From assembly GCF_016124325.1 (NCBI RefSeq), contig NZ_WGNY01000005.1, positions 1-64,000 on the forward strand: a stretch of DNA of 64,000 bases, written 5' to 3'. This document shows positions 6,917 to 15,889 of the stretch, piece by piece. The notes under the pieces are model-generated. The model searched no databases and was not told the origin of the DNA. It saw nothing but the letters and a program-made list of their open reading frames with translations. The translations under genes were made by a program, and so were the position numbers. The DNA is from Phenylobacterium sp. (GTDB taxonomy: Bacteria; Pseudomonadota; Alphaproteobacteria; Caulobacterales; Caulobacteraceae). Position 1 is the first letter of the stretch, and every line of letters starts with the position of its first letter.

Positions 6917-8200
6917 CTAGGCCTTCGCCAGTTCCCGGATGGCGGCGGCGAGCTTGTCCATCTGGGCGGCGTCGTTGACGAAGGACGGGGAGACGCGGAC
7001 GCAGGCGCCCCGGGCCACGCCCAGGCGCTCGACCGTGAAGATGCGGTAGCGGTCGAACAGGGCCTTCTTCAGGGCGATGTTGTCGGCGGGGCTGGTGCGG
7101 CCGGCCAGGCGGAACGAGGTGATGCCCGCGTGCAGGGCCGGGTCGTTCGGGGTCAGCACCTCGACGCCGGGAACGCCGCGCACCGCCTCGGCCCAGCGGT
7201 CGCGCAGGTAGCGCAGGCGGTGGGCCTTGTTGGCGAGCCCGATGGCCTCGTGGGCGTCGATGGCGTCGGCGACGGCCAGGACGGCGGCGTAGTTGACCGT
7301 GCCGGTGTGGATGCGCGCGTCGATGCGCGGGGACGGCCCCTCCAGGATCGAGACGTCGATGTCGGGGATGCGGTCCTTCCGGATGTAGACGAGGCCCACG
7401 CCCAGCGGGCTGCCGATCCACTTGTGCAGGTTGAGGCCGGCGAAATCGACGCCGAGGTCGCGCAGCGCGAACTCGGTCTGGCCCAGGGCGTGGCCGCAGT
7501 CGAGCAGCACGTCGACGCCCCTGGAGCGGGCCAGAGCGGTGATCTCCTTGACCGGCGGGATCAGGCCGGTGCGGTGGCTGAGGTGGGTGAGCAGCATCAG
7601 CCGCACGTCGGGATTGGCCGTGAGCGCGGCGTCGTAGGCGGCGATCAGGCTGTCGCGGGAGACGGGCTCGGGCAGGTCGATCTTCACCACGCGGACGCCG
7701 CGCACCTTGGCCAGCGAGCGGATGCCGGCCTGCATGCTGTCGTAGTCGAGGTCGGCGTAGAGGACGGCGTCGCCGGGCTTCAGCCGGTTGTAGCCGCCGA
7801 TCAGGGTGAGCATCGATTCCGTGCCGCCGCGGGTCCAGGCGATCTCGTCGGGGTCGACGCCCAGCAGGCGGGCGGCCTTGGCGCGGACGGCCTGGACGTC
7901 GGCGTTCACGGGGCCGCGGAGATAGAGGGTGGTCTCGCGGTTGATGCGGTCGACCTTCTGCTCGTAGGCGACGCGGACGGCGCGGGTCATGGCGCCGAAC
8001 ATGCCGTTCTCGAGCTGGATGACGCCGGGCGGCGGGGCGTCGAACAGGCCGCCCACCTTGGCCCAGTAGCCCTCGTCGCGGGCGAGGACGGCGGGATCGG
8101 CGGCCGCGGCGGCGGGCGCGGCGATCGACGCGGCGGCTCCGGCGGCGAGGACGGCGCGGCGGGACATCTGCATGGCGGGCTCCGGCTGCTGCAGGGCCAT
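6917..8200 (-). CDS. Tat-exported class V aminotransferase-fold PLP enzyme
   Basis: A 427-residue protein. SRRAVLAAG followed by an Ala-rich stretch is a twin-arginine signal, so the folded, cofactor-loaded enzyme is likely exported. The rest matches class V aminotransferases of the isopenicillin N epimerase/cysteine desulfurase-like group: TRGGTESM (123-130), the PLP-pyridine Asp in LLDCGHALGQ (D234) and the Schiff-base lysine in NLHKWIGSP (K260). Substrate is unknown. Translation may begin at Met10 or Met12 rather than the first Met. It is last in a minus-strand run behind the sulfatase and GST-like genes. Confidence 0.85.
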   Translation of the reverse strand: MALQQPEPAMQMSRRAVLAAGAAASIAAPAAAAADPAVLARDEGYWAKVGGLFDAPPPGVIQLENGMFGAMTRAVRVAYEQKVDRINRETTLYLRGPVNADVQAVRAKAARLLGVDPDEIAWTRGGTESMLTLIGGYNRLKPGDAVLYADLDYDSMQAGIRSLAKVRGVRVVKIDLPEPVSRDSLIAAYDAALTANPDVRLMLLTHLSHRTGLIPPVKEITALARSRGVDVLLDCGHALGQTEFALRDLGVDFAGLNLHKWIGSPLGVGLVYIRKDRIPDIDVSILEGPSPRIDARIHTGTVNYAAVLAVADAIDAHEAIGLANKAHRLRYLRDRWAEAVRGVPGVEVLTPNDPALHAGITSFRLAGRTSPADNIALKKALFDRYRIFTVERLGVARGACVRVSPSFVNDAAQMDKLAAAIRELAKA

Positions 8201-8294
8201 CTCCGACCCGCCCGCGCCCTCGGCGTCAAGCGATGGTTTGGCGACAGTAGCCGCCTGGCGAACTTCTAGAGCACGTCCTTCGATCTAGAGGCCT

Positions 8295-9443
8295 CTAGGC
8301 GCCCCAGACCTCGAGCTGGCCCCGGCGCTCGACCCGGCGCGCGACGCGCAGGTCGAGCAGGCCGGAGAGCCCCGTCTCGTCCAGCAGGGCCCGCATGGCG
8401 GCGCGGGCCGGCGGCGCGGCCTCGTCGACCACGGCCTGGACCTTCTGGAGCAGGTAGACGCGGTAGGGCATGACGTTGACCCGCAGCTCGTGGCCGCGCC
8501 AGGCGAAGGCGGTTTGGCCGATGACGCGGTCCTGGGTGCGGGGCATGCCGTTCGTGCCCGGCTCGAGGCCCGGATGGTCGGCCAGCCAGGCGTTGGTGAA
8601 GGCGACGAAGGCCTCGACCTCGGGCAGGTAGTCCTCGGCCACGAAGCGCAGCAGGCGCTTGAGGGTCTCGGGGACCGCGTCGTCGGCGAACAGCTCGGGC
8701 GGCGGGCAGCCGTATTCGCCGGCGTCCTGGTCGGCGGCGTTCATGCGCTCGACCCAGCGCCAGACCCGGAAGGCCGTGCGCTGCATCATCCGGGCCGGAT
8801 AGGGGTCGCGCGCGAGGTGGGCGTAGAGCGGGGCGATCAGGCCGTAGTCGCCGAGGCTGGGCGCCCCGCCCAGCAGGTAGGGCGAGCCGGCCAGGTGGTC
8901 GTCGAACAGCCGCAGGAACTCGGCGTAGGCGGCCTCCACCGCCGGGATGGTCTCGGGCGAGACGCCGAAGCCGGCCATCGCCTTGCGCATCCGCCCGCTG
9001 GCCATGGCGAACACCTCGGCCTGGGCGGCCTCGGAGGCGCCGGTGGGGGCGAGCGCGGCGGGGAAGTCGCGCTCCAGGAACGCCCGGTTGGTGTCGTCGA
9101 AATTCCAGCGGTAGTGCATGGCCGGGCGCAGCAGGCCCTCGCCGCCGAACAGCTCGAACACCTGGGCGACCAGCCGGTGCAGGGGCGTGGCGGGATAGGC
9201 CGGGAGCCGCGCGCGCCCCTCGGCCTCGAAGTGGGCGATGATCTCCGAGCCGTCCTGGATCAGCTCGCCCGCCGGCGTCTCCAGGACCGGGATGATCCAG
9301 CGGCCGATCTTGGGCACGATCTCGGCGCGGAAGCGGGCCTCGCCGGCCGCGCGGTTCTCGAACGGCACGCCCTGCTTGATCAGGTAGGACCGCGCCTTGC
9401 CCGTGTAGAGCGAGCCCGGCGTTCCATAGAGGCGATAGGTCAT
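8295..9443 (-). CDS. Glutathione S-transferase family protein
   Basis: A 382-residue protein with an N-terminal thioredoxin-like GST domain (MTYRLYGTPGSLYTGKARSY, then IIPVLETP and DGSEIIAHFEAEG) and a helical C-terminal domain containing PYLLGGAPSLGDYGLIAPLYAHL. It is longer than canonical GSTs (about 210 residues) because of a roughly 150-residue extension typical of an alphaproteobacterial subgroup. Likely cytoplasmic; glutathione conjugation or reduction is inferred, substrate unknown. It begins 4 nt after the sulfatase stop, so the two form an operon. Confidence 0.8.
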   Translation of the reverse strand: MTYRLYGTPGSLYTGKARSYLIKQGVPFENRAAGEARFRAEIVPKIGRWIIPVLETPAGELIQDGSEIIAHFEAEGRARLPAYPATPLHRLVAQVFELFGGEGLLRPAMHYRWNFDDTNRAFLERDFPAALAPTGASEAAQAEVFAMASGRMRKAMAGFGVSPETIPAVEAAYAEFLRLFDDHLAGSPYLLGGAPSLGDYGLIAPLYAHLARDPYPARMMQRTAFRVWRWVERMNAADQDAGEYGCPPPELFADDAVPETLKRLLRFVAEDYLPEVEAFVAFTNAWLADHPGLEPGTNGMPRTQDRVIGQTAFAWRGHELRVNVMPYRVYLLQKVQAVVDEAAPPARAAMRALLDETGLSGLLDLRVARRVERRGQLEVWGA

Positions 9444-9447
9444 GCCG

Positions 9448-11694
9448 CTATTGCCGCGCCATCTCGGCCTCGCCCACGGCCTCGCCGTCGAGCGCCTGGT
9501 CGGCGTCCATGGAGACGGTGACCTTCTTCAGCGTCCCGGTGAAGGCGAAGGGGGCGGCGTAGTCGGCCACGGGACTGCCCCGGTCGAGGCCGATGTCGAG
9601 GCCCGACCACGAGATCAGGGTGTTGAAGCCGGTGTTGGCCACGGCCGAGCCGGCGGCGCGGCCGTCGACCGTGAGCGTGAAGGTGCGCGCGCCCGCCTCG
9701 TCGCGGACCGCCAGCACGCCCAGCCGGGTGGCGCCGGCCGGGACCGGAGCGTCGGAGACCGCGGTGGTCTTCTGGCCGCCGATGTTTAGCGTGTGATGCA
9801 GCCGGCCGCCCTTGAGATAGAGGCTGTAGCCGCTGGTGGCGTCGCCGTGGGCGATCAGCACCCCCTCCTCGCCGCCCTGCAGGCGGGCCACGTCGGCCTC
9901 GATCCGGTAGGTGCGAGCGCGCACGTCGGGGGCGACGTCGGTGGGCAGGTGGCCCATGCCGGCGTGGAAGACGAAGCGCGGCCGCGCGCCGTGGTAGCGG
10001 GCCGAGTTCTCCGCGAACCGGGGCCCGAAGCGGTCGTCGAGCGGCAGCACCTTGTGGGCCTCGGCGGCGGCCCACCAGTCGTCGACCAGGGCCTTGAGCT
10101 TCTCCGGCTCGCGCTCGGCCAGGTCGTCGGTCTCCGAGAAGTCGGCGTCGAGGTGGTAGAGCTCCCACTTGTCGTCGTCGAAGGCGTAGCCCGAGGGGTG
10201 GAACGCCACGGCCTTCCAGCCGTCCTTCCAGAGGCCGCGGTGGCCGAACATCTCGAAGTACTGCGACTTCGAGCGCGACGGGGCGGCCGGGTCGGTGAGC
10301 GCCGCGGCGAAGCTCTCGCCCTCCAGCGGCGCCTGGGCCACGCCCTGGACGCTGGCGGGCGGCTCGACGCCGATCAGGTCGAGCAGGGTGGGAACCACGT
10401 CGCAGGCGTGGGCGAAGCGGTCGCGGATCTCGCCCGCCTGCGGCAGGCGCGCGGGCCAGGAGACCACCAGCGGATCGCGGATGCCGCCGCCGTGGGTGTT
10501 CTGCTTGTAGCGGCGCAGCGGGGTGTTGGAGGCCATCGCCCAGCCCCACGGGAAGTTCGAGTGGGTGTCGGGGCCGCCGATGTCGTCGATGCGGGCCACC
10601 TTCTCGGCCATCGGCTCGCCGCGGAAGTTGAACGGGCCCATGGCGTTGACGAAGCCGTTGGGGCCGCCCTCCTGCGAGGCGCCGTTGTCGCTCATCACCA
10701 GGATCAGGGTGTCGTCGCGCAGGCCCGCGCGCTCCAGGAAGTCGACGAGGCGGCCGAGGTGGGTGTCGGCGTGGTCGAGCATGGCGGCGAAGGCCGACTG
10801 CAGGCGGGTGAAGACGGCGCGCTCGTCGTCGGTGTGCTCGGCCCAGGGCTTCACCCCGTCGTTGCGGGGCGGCAGGCGGGTGTCGGGGGGCACAAGGCCC
10901 ATGGCCTTCTGGCGCGCCAGCCGGCGCTCGCGCTCGACGTCCCAGCCCTCGGCGAAGACGGCGTCGTAGCCCTTGATGAGGTCGGCCGGGGCCTGGTGGG
11001 GCGCGTGGCAGGCGCCGGGCGCCAGCCACAGGAGCCAGGGCGTGTCGGGCGCATCGGCCGTGTGGTCGGCGATGTAGCGGATCGACTGGTCCACGAGGTC
11101 GGCGGTCAGGTGATAGCCGTCGGCGTAGGTCCCGGGCGGCGGGACCGGCGTGTTGTCGCGCACCAGCTCGGGCGCGTACTGGTCGGTCTCGGCGTCCATG
11201 AAGCCGTAGAAGCGGTCGAAGCCACGGCCCAGGGGCCAGCCGTCGAACGGCCCGGAGGGACCGGTCTCGGTGAGCGGCGTGACGTGCCACTTGCCCACCA
11301 TGTAGCTGCGGTAGCCGTGGGGCTTGAGCATCTCGGGCAGGGTTCCCGCCTCGCGGGCGATCTTGCCGCGGTAGCCCGGGAAGCCCGAGTCGAAGTTGGC
11401 CAGGCAGCCCACGCCCACCGAGTGGTGGTTACGCCCGGTGAGCAGGGCCGCGCGGGTGGTCGAGCACATGGCGGTGGTGTGGAAGCCGGAGAAGCGCAGC
11501 CCTTCGGACGCCAGCCGGTCGATGACGGGAGTGCGGATCGGCGAGCCGTAACAGCCGAAGTCCGAGAACCCAACGTCGTCGAACAGGACCACCAGGATGT
11601 TCGGGGCGCCCTTGGGCGGGCGGGGCGATTCCGGCCAGTGGGGCGTCGACTCCGCCACGGTGCGCGCGATCCGGCCAGTCATGACACTCCCCAT
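9448..11694 (-). CDS. Arylsulfatase
   Basis: A 748-residue type I sulfatase. The metal site begins with NILVVLFDDVGFSDFGCYG (residues 32-50), and the formylglycine region is MCSTTRAALLTGRNHH with the modifiable Cys at 77. The consensus third position is Pro or Ala (C-x-P/A-x-R) and here it is Thr, as in some members of this subfamily. VMSDNGAS and GGGIRDPLVVSWP are further sulfatase signatures; the last 170 residues form a beta-sandwich. No obvious signal peptide, so it may be cytoplasmic. Start may be Met5. Heads an operon with the GST-like gene. Confidence 0.88.
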   Translation of the reverse strand: MGSVMTGRIARTVAESTPHWPESPRPPKGAPNILVVLFDDVGFSDFGCYGSPIRTPVIDRLASEGLRFSGFHTTAMCSTTRAALLTGRNHHSVGVGCLANFDSGFPGYRGKIAREAGTLPEMLKPHGYRSYMVGKWHVTPLTETGPSGPFDGWPLGRGFDRFYGFMDAETDQYAPELVRDNTPVPPPGTYADGYHLTADLVDQSIRYIADHTADAPDTPWLLWLAPGACHAPHQAPADLIKGYDAVFAEGWDVERERRLARQKAMGLVPPDTRLPPRNDGVKPWAEHTDDERAVFTRLQSAFAAMLDHADTHLGRLVDFLERAGLRDDTLILVMSDNGASQEGGPNGFVNAMGPFNFRGEPMAEKVARIDDIGGPDTHSNFPWGWAMASNTPLRRYKQNTHGGGIRDPLVVSWPARLPQAGEIRDRFAHACDVVPTLLDLIGVEPPASVQGVAQAPLEGESFAAALTDPAAPSRSKSQYFEMFGHRGLWKDGWKAVAFHPSGYAFDDDKWELYHLDADFSETDDLAEREPEKLKALVDDWWAAAEAHKVLPLDDRFGPRFAENSARYHGARPRFVFHAGMGHLPTDVAPDVRARTYRIEADVARLQGGEEGVLIAHGDATSGYSLYLKGGRLHHTLNIGGQKTTAVSDAPVPAGATRLGVLAVRDEAGARTFTLTVDGRAAGSAVANTGFNTLISWSGLDIGLDRGSPVADYAAPFAFTGTLKKVTVSMDADQALDGEAVGEAEMARQ

Positions 11695-11842
11695 GCCGAT
11701 ACTTTTCCCCGACTTGAACGTTCAGCATGGCGAAGGCAAGGCGCCGCGCCAAGCCAGGGGCCAAAGCTACACCATATGCGATGACGTCATCATCCAGAGG
11801 TTGTACCAATTGGTCGGGTCCCGATGATTCGGGAGGGTGTCG

Positions 11843-12913
11843 ATGAACGGGGTTTGGGAAGCCGTCAGGGGCTTCTTCGAAACCGGCGCGCTCAATCCGC
11901 ACGGCATATGCCTGCTGTGGCGGCCGGCGTTGCTGTGGACTCACGCCGGGTCGGACACCGTGATCGGGCTGGCCTATTTCTCGATCCCGCTGGCGCTCGG
12001 GGCGTTCGTCTACCGGCGGCCCGACGTGCGCTTCAGCTGGCTGGTGTGGATGTTCGTCGCGTTCATCCTGCTGTGCGGCGTCACCCACTTCATGGCGGTC
12101 TGGACGCTCTGGCACGCCGACTACGGGATCGAGGCGCTGTTCAAGGTGGCGACCGCGGCCGTCTCGCTGGCGACGGCGGTGGCGATCTGGCCGCTCCTGC
12201 CCAAGGCCCTGGCCCTGCCCTCCACCCGCATGCTGCAGGCGAGCCTCGCCGAACGCGACCGGGCGCTGGCCGAGCTGCGCGGCGCCATGGACACCATGGT
12301 CGAGATGCGCGAGCACGAGGCGCGCCAGAAGCTGCTGCTGGACGAGCTGAACCACCGGGTGAAGAACACCCTGGCCTCGGTGCAGTCGGTGGCCACCCAG
12401 ACCCTGCGCGATTCCGACAGGATGGAGGACGCGCGCGACCTGTTCATCGACCGGCTGATCGCCCTGTCGTCGACGCACAACCTGCTTGTGCAGCACCAGT
12501 GGGAGAGCGCGACGCTCCGCGAGCTGACCGAGGCGACGCTGCAGCCCTATGGGCGCCCCTATACGTACACCGGCCCCAACCTGCGGCTGGACCCGAACCT
12601 GGCGGTCAGCCTCGGCATGGCGCTGCACGAACTGACCACCAACGCGCTGAAGCACGGCGCGTGGCTGGGCGCGGGCCGGGTGGATATCGAGGTGACGCGG
12701 CAGGGCGGCGACCACGTCTGGATCGTCTGGCGCGAGACCGGCGGACCGCTCGTGCGCACGCCGCGCGACCGCGGGTTCGGCTCGCGCCTGCTGGAGCACG
12801 GCGTGGCCGGCGAACTCGGCGGCGAGGTGACCATCGAGTTCGCCAAGACGGGCATCATCTGCACGATCCGCGCGCCGCTGACGGAACGGATCCGGCTGGC
12901 CGAGGCGGCGTAG
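11843..12913 (+). CDS. HWE-family histidine kinase with ethylene-receptor-like membrane domain
   Basis: A 356-residue membrane kinase. Residues about 36-115 form three membrane helices that read like the plant ETR1 sensor: SDTVIGLAYFSIPL (D38, Y45), AFILLCGVTH with C78 and H82 in the Cys-x3-His spacing that binds copper and ethylene in ETR1, then an ATAVAIWPLLPKALALPS helix. After a coiled coil (RALAELRGAMDTMVEMREHE) comes LLDELNHRVKNTLASV with the phosphorylated His, then ALHELTTNALKHG and the WRE motif of HWE kinases. No receiver domain is attached or adjacent. Start at ATG 11843 is favoured by GGGAGGG 5 nt upstream. Ethylene binding is inferred from motif identity. Confidence 0.88.
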   Translation: MNGVWEAVRGFFETGALNPHGICLLWRPALLWTHAGSDTVIGLAYFSIPLALGAFVYRRPDVRFSWLVWMFVAFILLCGVTHFMAVWTLWHADYGIEALFKVATAAVSLATAVAIWPLLPKALALPSTRMLQASLAERDRALAELRGAMDTMVEMREHEARQKLLLDELNHRVKNTLASVQSVATQTLRDSDRMEDARDLFIDRLIALSSTHNLLVQHQWESATLRELTEATLQPYGRPYTYTGPNLRLDPNLAVSLGMALHELTTNALKHGAWLGAGRVDIEVTRQGGDHVWIVWRETGGPLVRTPRDRGFGSRLLEHGVAGELGGEVTIEFAKTGIICTIRAPLTERIRLAEAA

Positions 12914-12935
12914 GGAAGCGGAGGCCACGCGACAG

Positions 12936-13081
12936 CGTCATCCCGGCCGCAGCGCTCGCACGAGCGCGGAGAGCCGGGATCCAGCCGCACGGCGGTGAAG
13001 CTGCTCCGGTTGACCGCGTCGGCGTTTGAGCGGCTGGGTCCCGGATCTTCGGGCGCCGCGCGCCCTTCGTCCGGGATGACG
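12936..13081. repeat. REP-like inverted repeat
   Basis: Outer arms CGTCATCCCGG (12936-12946) and CCGGGATGACG (13071-13081) are perfect complements, with further internal pairing around CCGGGATCCAG and GGGTCCCGG. Same family as the elements at 6783 and 63183. It sits between the convergent kinase and SRPBCC genes. Confidence 0.75.
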
Positions 13082-13083
13082 CC

Positions 13084-13650
13084 CTACCCTTCCCGCTCGG
13101 CCCAGATCGCCTCGGCGCGGGCCTTCAGCGCCTCGTTCATCGCCTGGAAGCCGCGACGGACGGTGCGGCCCATGCGCCGGCCCAGGGACGGGCCCATCAG
13201 GCCGCCGAAGAACTCGCCGTTGCTGACGACGCAGCTTTCGGGCGCCAGCGCCTCGATCTCGATGTAGCGCAGGGTGCTGATCATCCCGCCCAGCATGGTG
13301 AGCCGCCAGTGGAGCTGTTCGTTCGGCACCCATTCGAGCACCTTGGGGCGCAGTTCCTGGTGCGCCTCGCCGGGCAGGGCCAGGGTGAGCGACAGCGTCC
13401 CGCCGATGCGGATCTCGCCCTCGGCGCGGGGATAGGTGGGGTTCCAGTCGGCCCAGCGCCCCAGGTCGTAGACCACCTCCCAGACCACCTCGGCCGGCGC
13501 CTGGACGCCGATGCGGTCCTCGACGCGGACGCCGCTGGGGCCCTTGGGCGGAGGCGGCTTCACCTGGCCGGGCGTGGTGATCTTCGGCCCCAGCGAACCC
13601 TTGCGCCCGAACGGGCCGGCCTTGAGGTCGGGACCGGGCTTGAAGGCCAT
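13084..13650 (-). CDS. SRPBCC family protein
   Basis: A 188-residue protein. After a Pro/Lys-rich N-terminus (PGQVKPPPPKGPSG) it shows a START-like ligand-binding fold: IGVQAPAEVVWEVVYDLGRWADWNPTYP, a long central strand set (LTLALPGEAHQELRPKVLEW), and a C-terminal helix. Such proteins bind lipophilic ligands or act as cyclase/dehydrase-like enzymes; the ligand is unknown. Its ATG overlaps the cysS stop (ATGA), so the two are translationally coupled, although a functional link with tRNA charging is not obvious. Cytoplasmic. Confidence 0.8.
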   Translation of the reverse strand: MAFKPGPDLKAGPFGRKGSLGPKITTPGQVKPPPPKGPSGVRVEDRIGVQAPAEVVWEVVYDLGRWADWNPTYPRAEGEIRIGGTLSLTLALPGEAHQELRPKVLEWVPNEQLHWRLTMLGGMISTLRYIEIEALAPESCVVSNGEFFGGLMGPSLGRRMGRTVRRGFQAMNEALKARAEAIWAEREG

Positions 13651-15077
13651 CACGCCTGCTCCTTCACGCGCCAGGTGGCGCCGTTGGGCCCGTCCATCAC
13701 CTCGACGTTGAGGGCGGCCAGCTCGGCGCGGATGCGGTCGGCCTCGGGCCAGTCCTTGGCCGCGCGCGCGGCCTGGCGGGCGGCGATCAGGTCCTCGACC
13801 CGAGCCTTGAGGTCGTCGTCGGCGCCGCTCTGGAACCAGGCCTGCGGGTCGGCGGTGAGGAAGCCCATCAGGTTGGCGGCGTCGAGCAGCAGGCCGCGGC
13901 TGCTGGCCACGGCGCGTGCGTCCCTGGCCATGACCGCGGCGCGGAGCTTGTCGGCCAGTTGGAACAGCGCGGCGAAGGCGGCCGGGGTGTTCAGGTCGTC
14001 GTGCAGGGCGCGCTCGACCTCGGCATGCTCGGCCGCGCCCGCCGGGCTCTGGGCGCCGTCGGGGGCCGGCGCGCCGGCCAGGAACCGGGCGGAATCGTCC
14101 AGCACCCGATAGAGCCGGTCCAGCGCGCTCTTGGCCTGGTCGAGCAGGCTGTCGGTCCAGTCGAGGCCCTGGCGGTAGTGGCCCGACAGCAGCGCCCAGC
14201 GCAGCACCTCGCCCGGCCACGACTTCAGGAGATCGTGCGCCAGCGCCACGTTGCCGAGGCTCTTGCTCATCTTCTCGTCGGCCATGTTGAGGAAGCCGTT
14301 GTGCAGCCAGTAGTGGGCGTAGTCGCGCCCGTGGCCGGAGCAGACGCCCTGGGCCAGCTCGTTCTCATGGTGCGGGAAGACGAGGTCGACGCCGCCGCCA
14401 TGGATGTCGATCGGCAGGCCCAGGCTCTGCGCGATCATCGCGGTGCACTCGATGTGCCAGCCCGGACGGCCCGGCCCCCACGGGCTCTCCCACACCGGCT
14501 CGCCCGGCTTGGAGGGCTTCCAGAGCACGAAGTCGCGGGGGTCCTTCTTGTAGGGCGCCACGTCGACGCGGGCGCCGGCGATCAGGTCGTCCAGCGGCTT
14601 GCCCGACAGCTTGCCGTAGTCGGCGAACGCCTCGGTGGCGAACAGGACGTGGCCCTCGGCGGCGTAGGCGGCGTTGTTGCGCACGAGGTCGCCGATCATG
14701 GCGATGATCGCGTCCATGGTCTGGGTGGCGCGCGGCTGGAAGGTGGGCGGCAGCGCGCCCAGGGCCGCGGCGTCGGCGTTGTAGGCCTCCAGGTAGCGGT
14801 CGGTGACCACCGAGATCGGCACGCCCTCGTCGGCGGCCTTCCGGTTGATCTTGTCGTCCACGTCGGTGACGTTGGCCGCATAGAGGACGTGGCCCTCGCC
14901 ATAGAGGCGGCGCAGGACGCGGAACAGCAGGTCGAACACCACCACCGGCCGGAAATTGCCGATGTGGGCGTAGTTGTAGACCGTCGGCCCACAGACATAC
15001 ATCGTCACCCGGTCGGGGTCGGCGGGGACGAATTCCCGCTTGGCGCGGGTCATGGTGTCGTAAAGCTTCAGGCTCAT
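13650..15077 (-). CDS. cysS: Cysteinyl-tRNA synthetase
   Basis: A 475-residue class I aminoacyl-tRNA synthetase that charges tRNA(Cys). The adenylate-forming HIGN lies at 38-41, the zinc/cysteine-binding Cys in MYVCGPT at 29, WHIECTAM and HHENELAQ are the other metal-site signatures, and KMSKSLGN sits near residue 270. Length is usual for bacterial CysS. The C-terminal anticodon-binding region ends MDGPNGATWRVKEQA. Essential housekeeping enzyme; its stop overlaps the start of the SRPBCC gene. Confidence 0.97.
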   Translation of the reverse strand: MSLKLYDTMTRAKREFVPADPDRVTMYVCGPTVYNYAHIGNFRPVVVFDLLFRVLRRLYGEGHVLYAANVTDVDDKINRKAADEGVPISVVTDRYLEAYNADAAALGALPPTFQPRATQTMDAIIAMIGDLVRNNAAYAAEGHVLFATEAFADYGKLSGKPLDDLIAGARVDVAPYKKDPRDFVLWKPSKPGEPVWESPWGPGRPGWHIECTAMIAQSLGLPIDIHGGGVDLVFPHHENELAQGVCSGHGRDYAHYWLHNGFLNMADEKMSKSLGNVALAHDLLKSWPGEVLRWALLSGHYRQGLDWTDSLLDQAKSALDRLYRVLDDSARFLAGAPAPDGAQSPAGAAEHAEVERALHDDLNTPAAFAALFQLADKLRAAVMARDARAVASSRGLLLDAANLMGFLTADPQAWFQSGADDDLKARVEDLIAARQAARAAKDWPEADRIRAELAALNVEVMDGPNGATWRVKEQA

Positions 15078-15194
15078 GGTCTAGCTAACGTTGCGGCACG
15101 GTTGCCCGCTAAGGGCTTGGCCCCATATACAGACCGTCCGGACTGGAGGCCATGCGCCCGACGTCCGATGTGAAAAGGGTGGCACGCGTCATTT

Positions 15195-15212
15195 CCGGGG
15201 CCTTCGCCCCGG
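15195..15212 (+). other. Hairpin in the folE leader
   Basis: CCGGGGC (15195-15201) and GCCCCGG (15206-15212) form a perfect 7-bp stem with a CTTC tetraloop, 31 bases before the folE start. It could be an mRNA stability or regulatory hairpin; there is no following T-run, so termination is unlikely. Confidence 0.4.
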
Positions 15213-15243
15213 CGCAACTCAGCCCTGGGAAGAACGCTCAGAC

Positions 15244-15876
15244 ATGGACGCTGTTTCGCGCGAGCGAACCCTCATCGGGTCCGACGACGGAAACCTCGAG
15301 CCCTTCACGCGGCCGACGCGCGAGGAGGCCCTGGAGGCCGTGCGCACGCTGATCGCCTGGGCCGGCGACGACCCGCGCCGCGAAGGGGTGATCGACACGC
15401 CGAAGCGGGTGGTGGACGCCTACGCCGAGTGGTTCGAGGGCTACAACCTCGACCCGGCCAAGGAGCTGAGCCGCACCTTCGAGGACGTCCAGGGCTACGA
15501 CGACATCGTCATGCTGCGCGACATCGAGGTGGAGAGCCACTGCGAACACCACATGGCGCCGTTCCTGGGCAAGGCGTTCGTGGCCTACATGCCGACCAAC
15601 CGGGTCGTGGGCCTCTCCAAGCTGGCCAAGGTGGTCGAGATCTACGCCCGCCGGCTGCAGACCCAGGAGACCATGACCCAGCAGATCGTCGACGCGATCA
15701 GCGACAACCTGCGGCCCGCCGGCGTGGCCGTGATGATCGACGCGACGCACCAGTGCATGACCACCCGCGGCGTGCACCACCGCCACGTGAGCACGATCAC
15801 CACCCAGTTCACCGGCGCCTTCAAGACCGACCCGACGCTGCGCCAGCGGTTCCTGGACTTCGCGAACCGGCGGTAG
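15244..15876 (+). CDS. folE: GTP cyclohydrolase I
   Basis: A 210-residue enzyme converting GTP to 7,8-dihydroneopterin triphosphate, the first step of tetrahydrofolate synthesis. Zinc ligands are seen in [11 protein letters not shown] and in the C-terminal [31 protein letters not shown] is the strongly conserved helix. Residues 1-25 are a variable N-terminus. The ATG at 15244 is chosen because homology begins soon after and a GGGAAG site lies upstream; the frame is open further back. Cytoplasmic homodecamer in characterised relatives. Confidence 0.96.
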   Translation: MDAVSRERTLIGSDDGNLEPFTRPTREEALEAVRTLIAWAGDDPRREGVIDTPKRVVDAYAEWFEGYNLDPAKELSRTFEDVQGYDDIVMLRDIEVESHCEHHMAPFLGKAFVAYMPTNRVVGLSKLAKVVEIYARRLQTQETMTQQIVDAISDNLRPAGVAVMIDATHQCMTTRGVHHRHVSTITTQFTGAFKTDPTLRQRFLDFANRR

Positions 15877-15889
15877 CGGGGGAAGGCCT

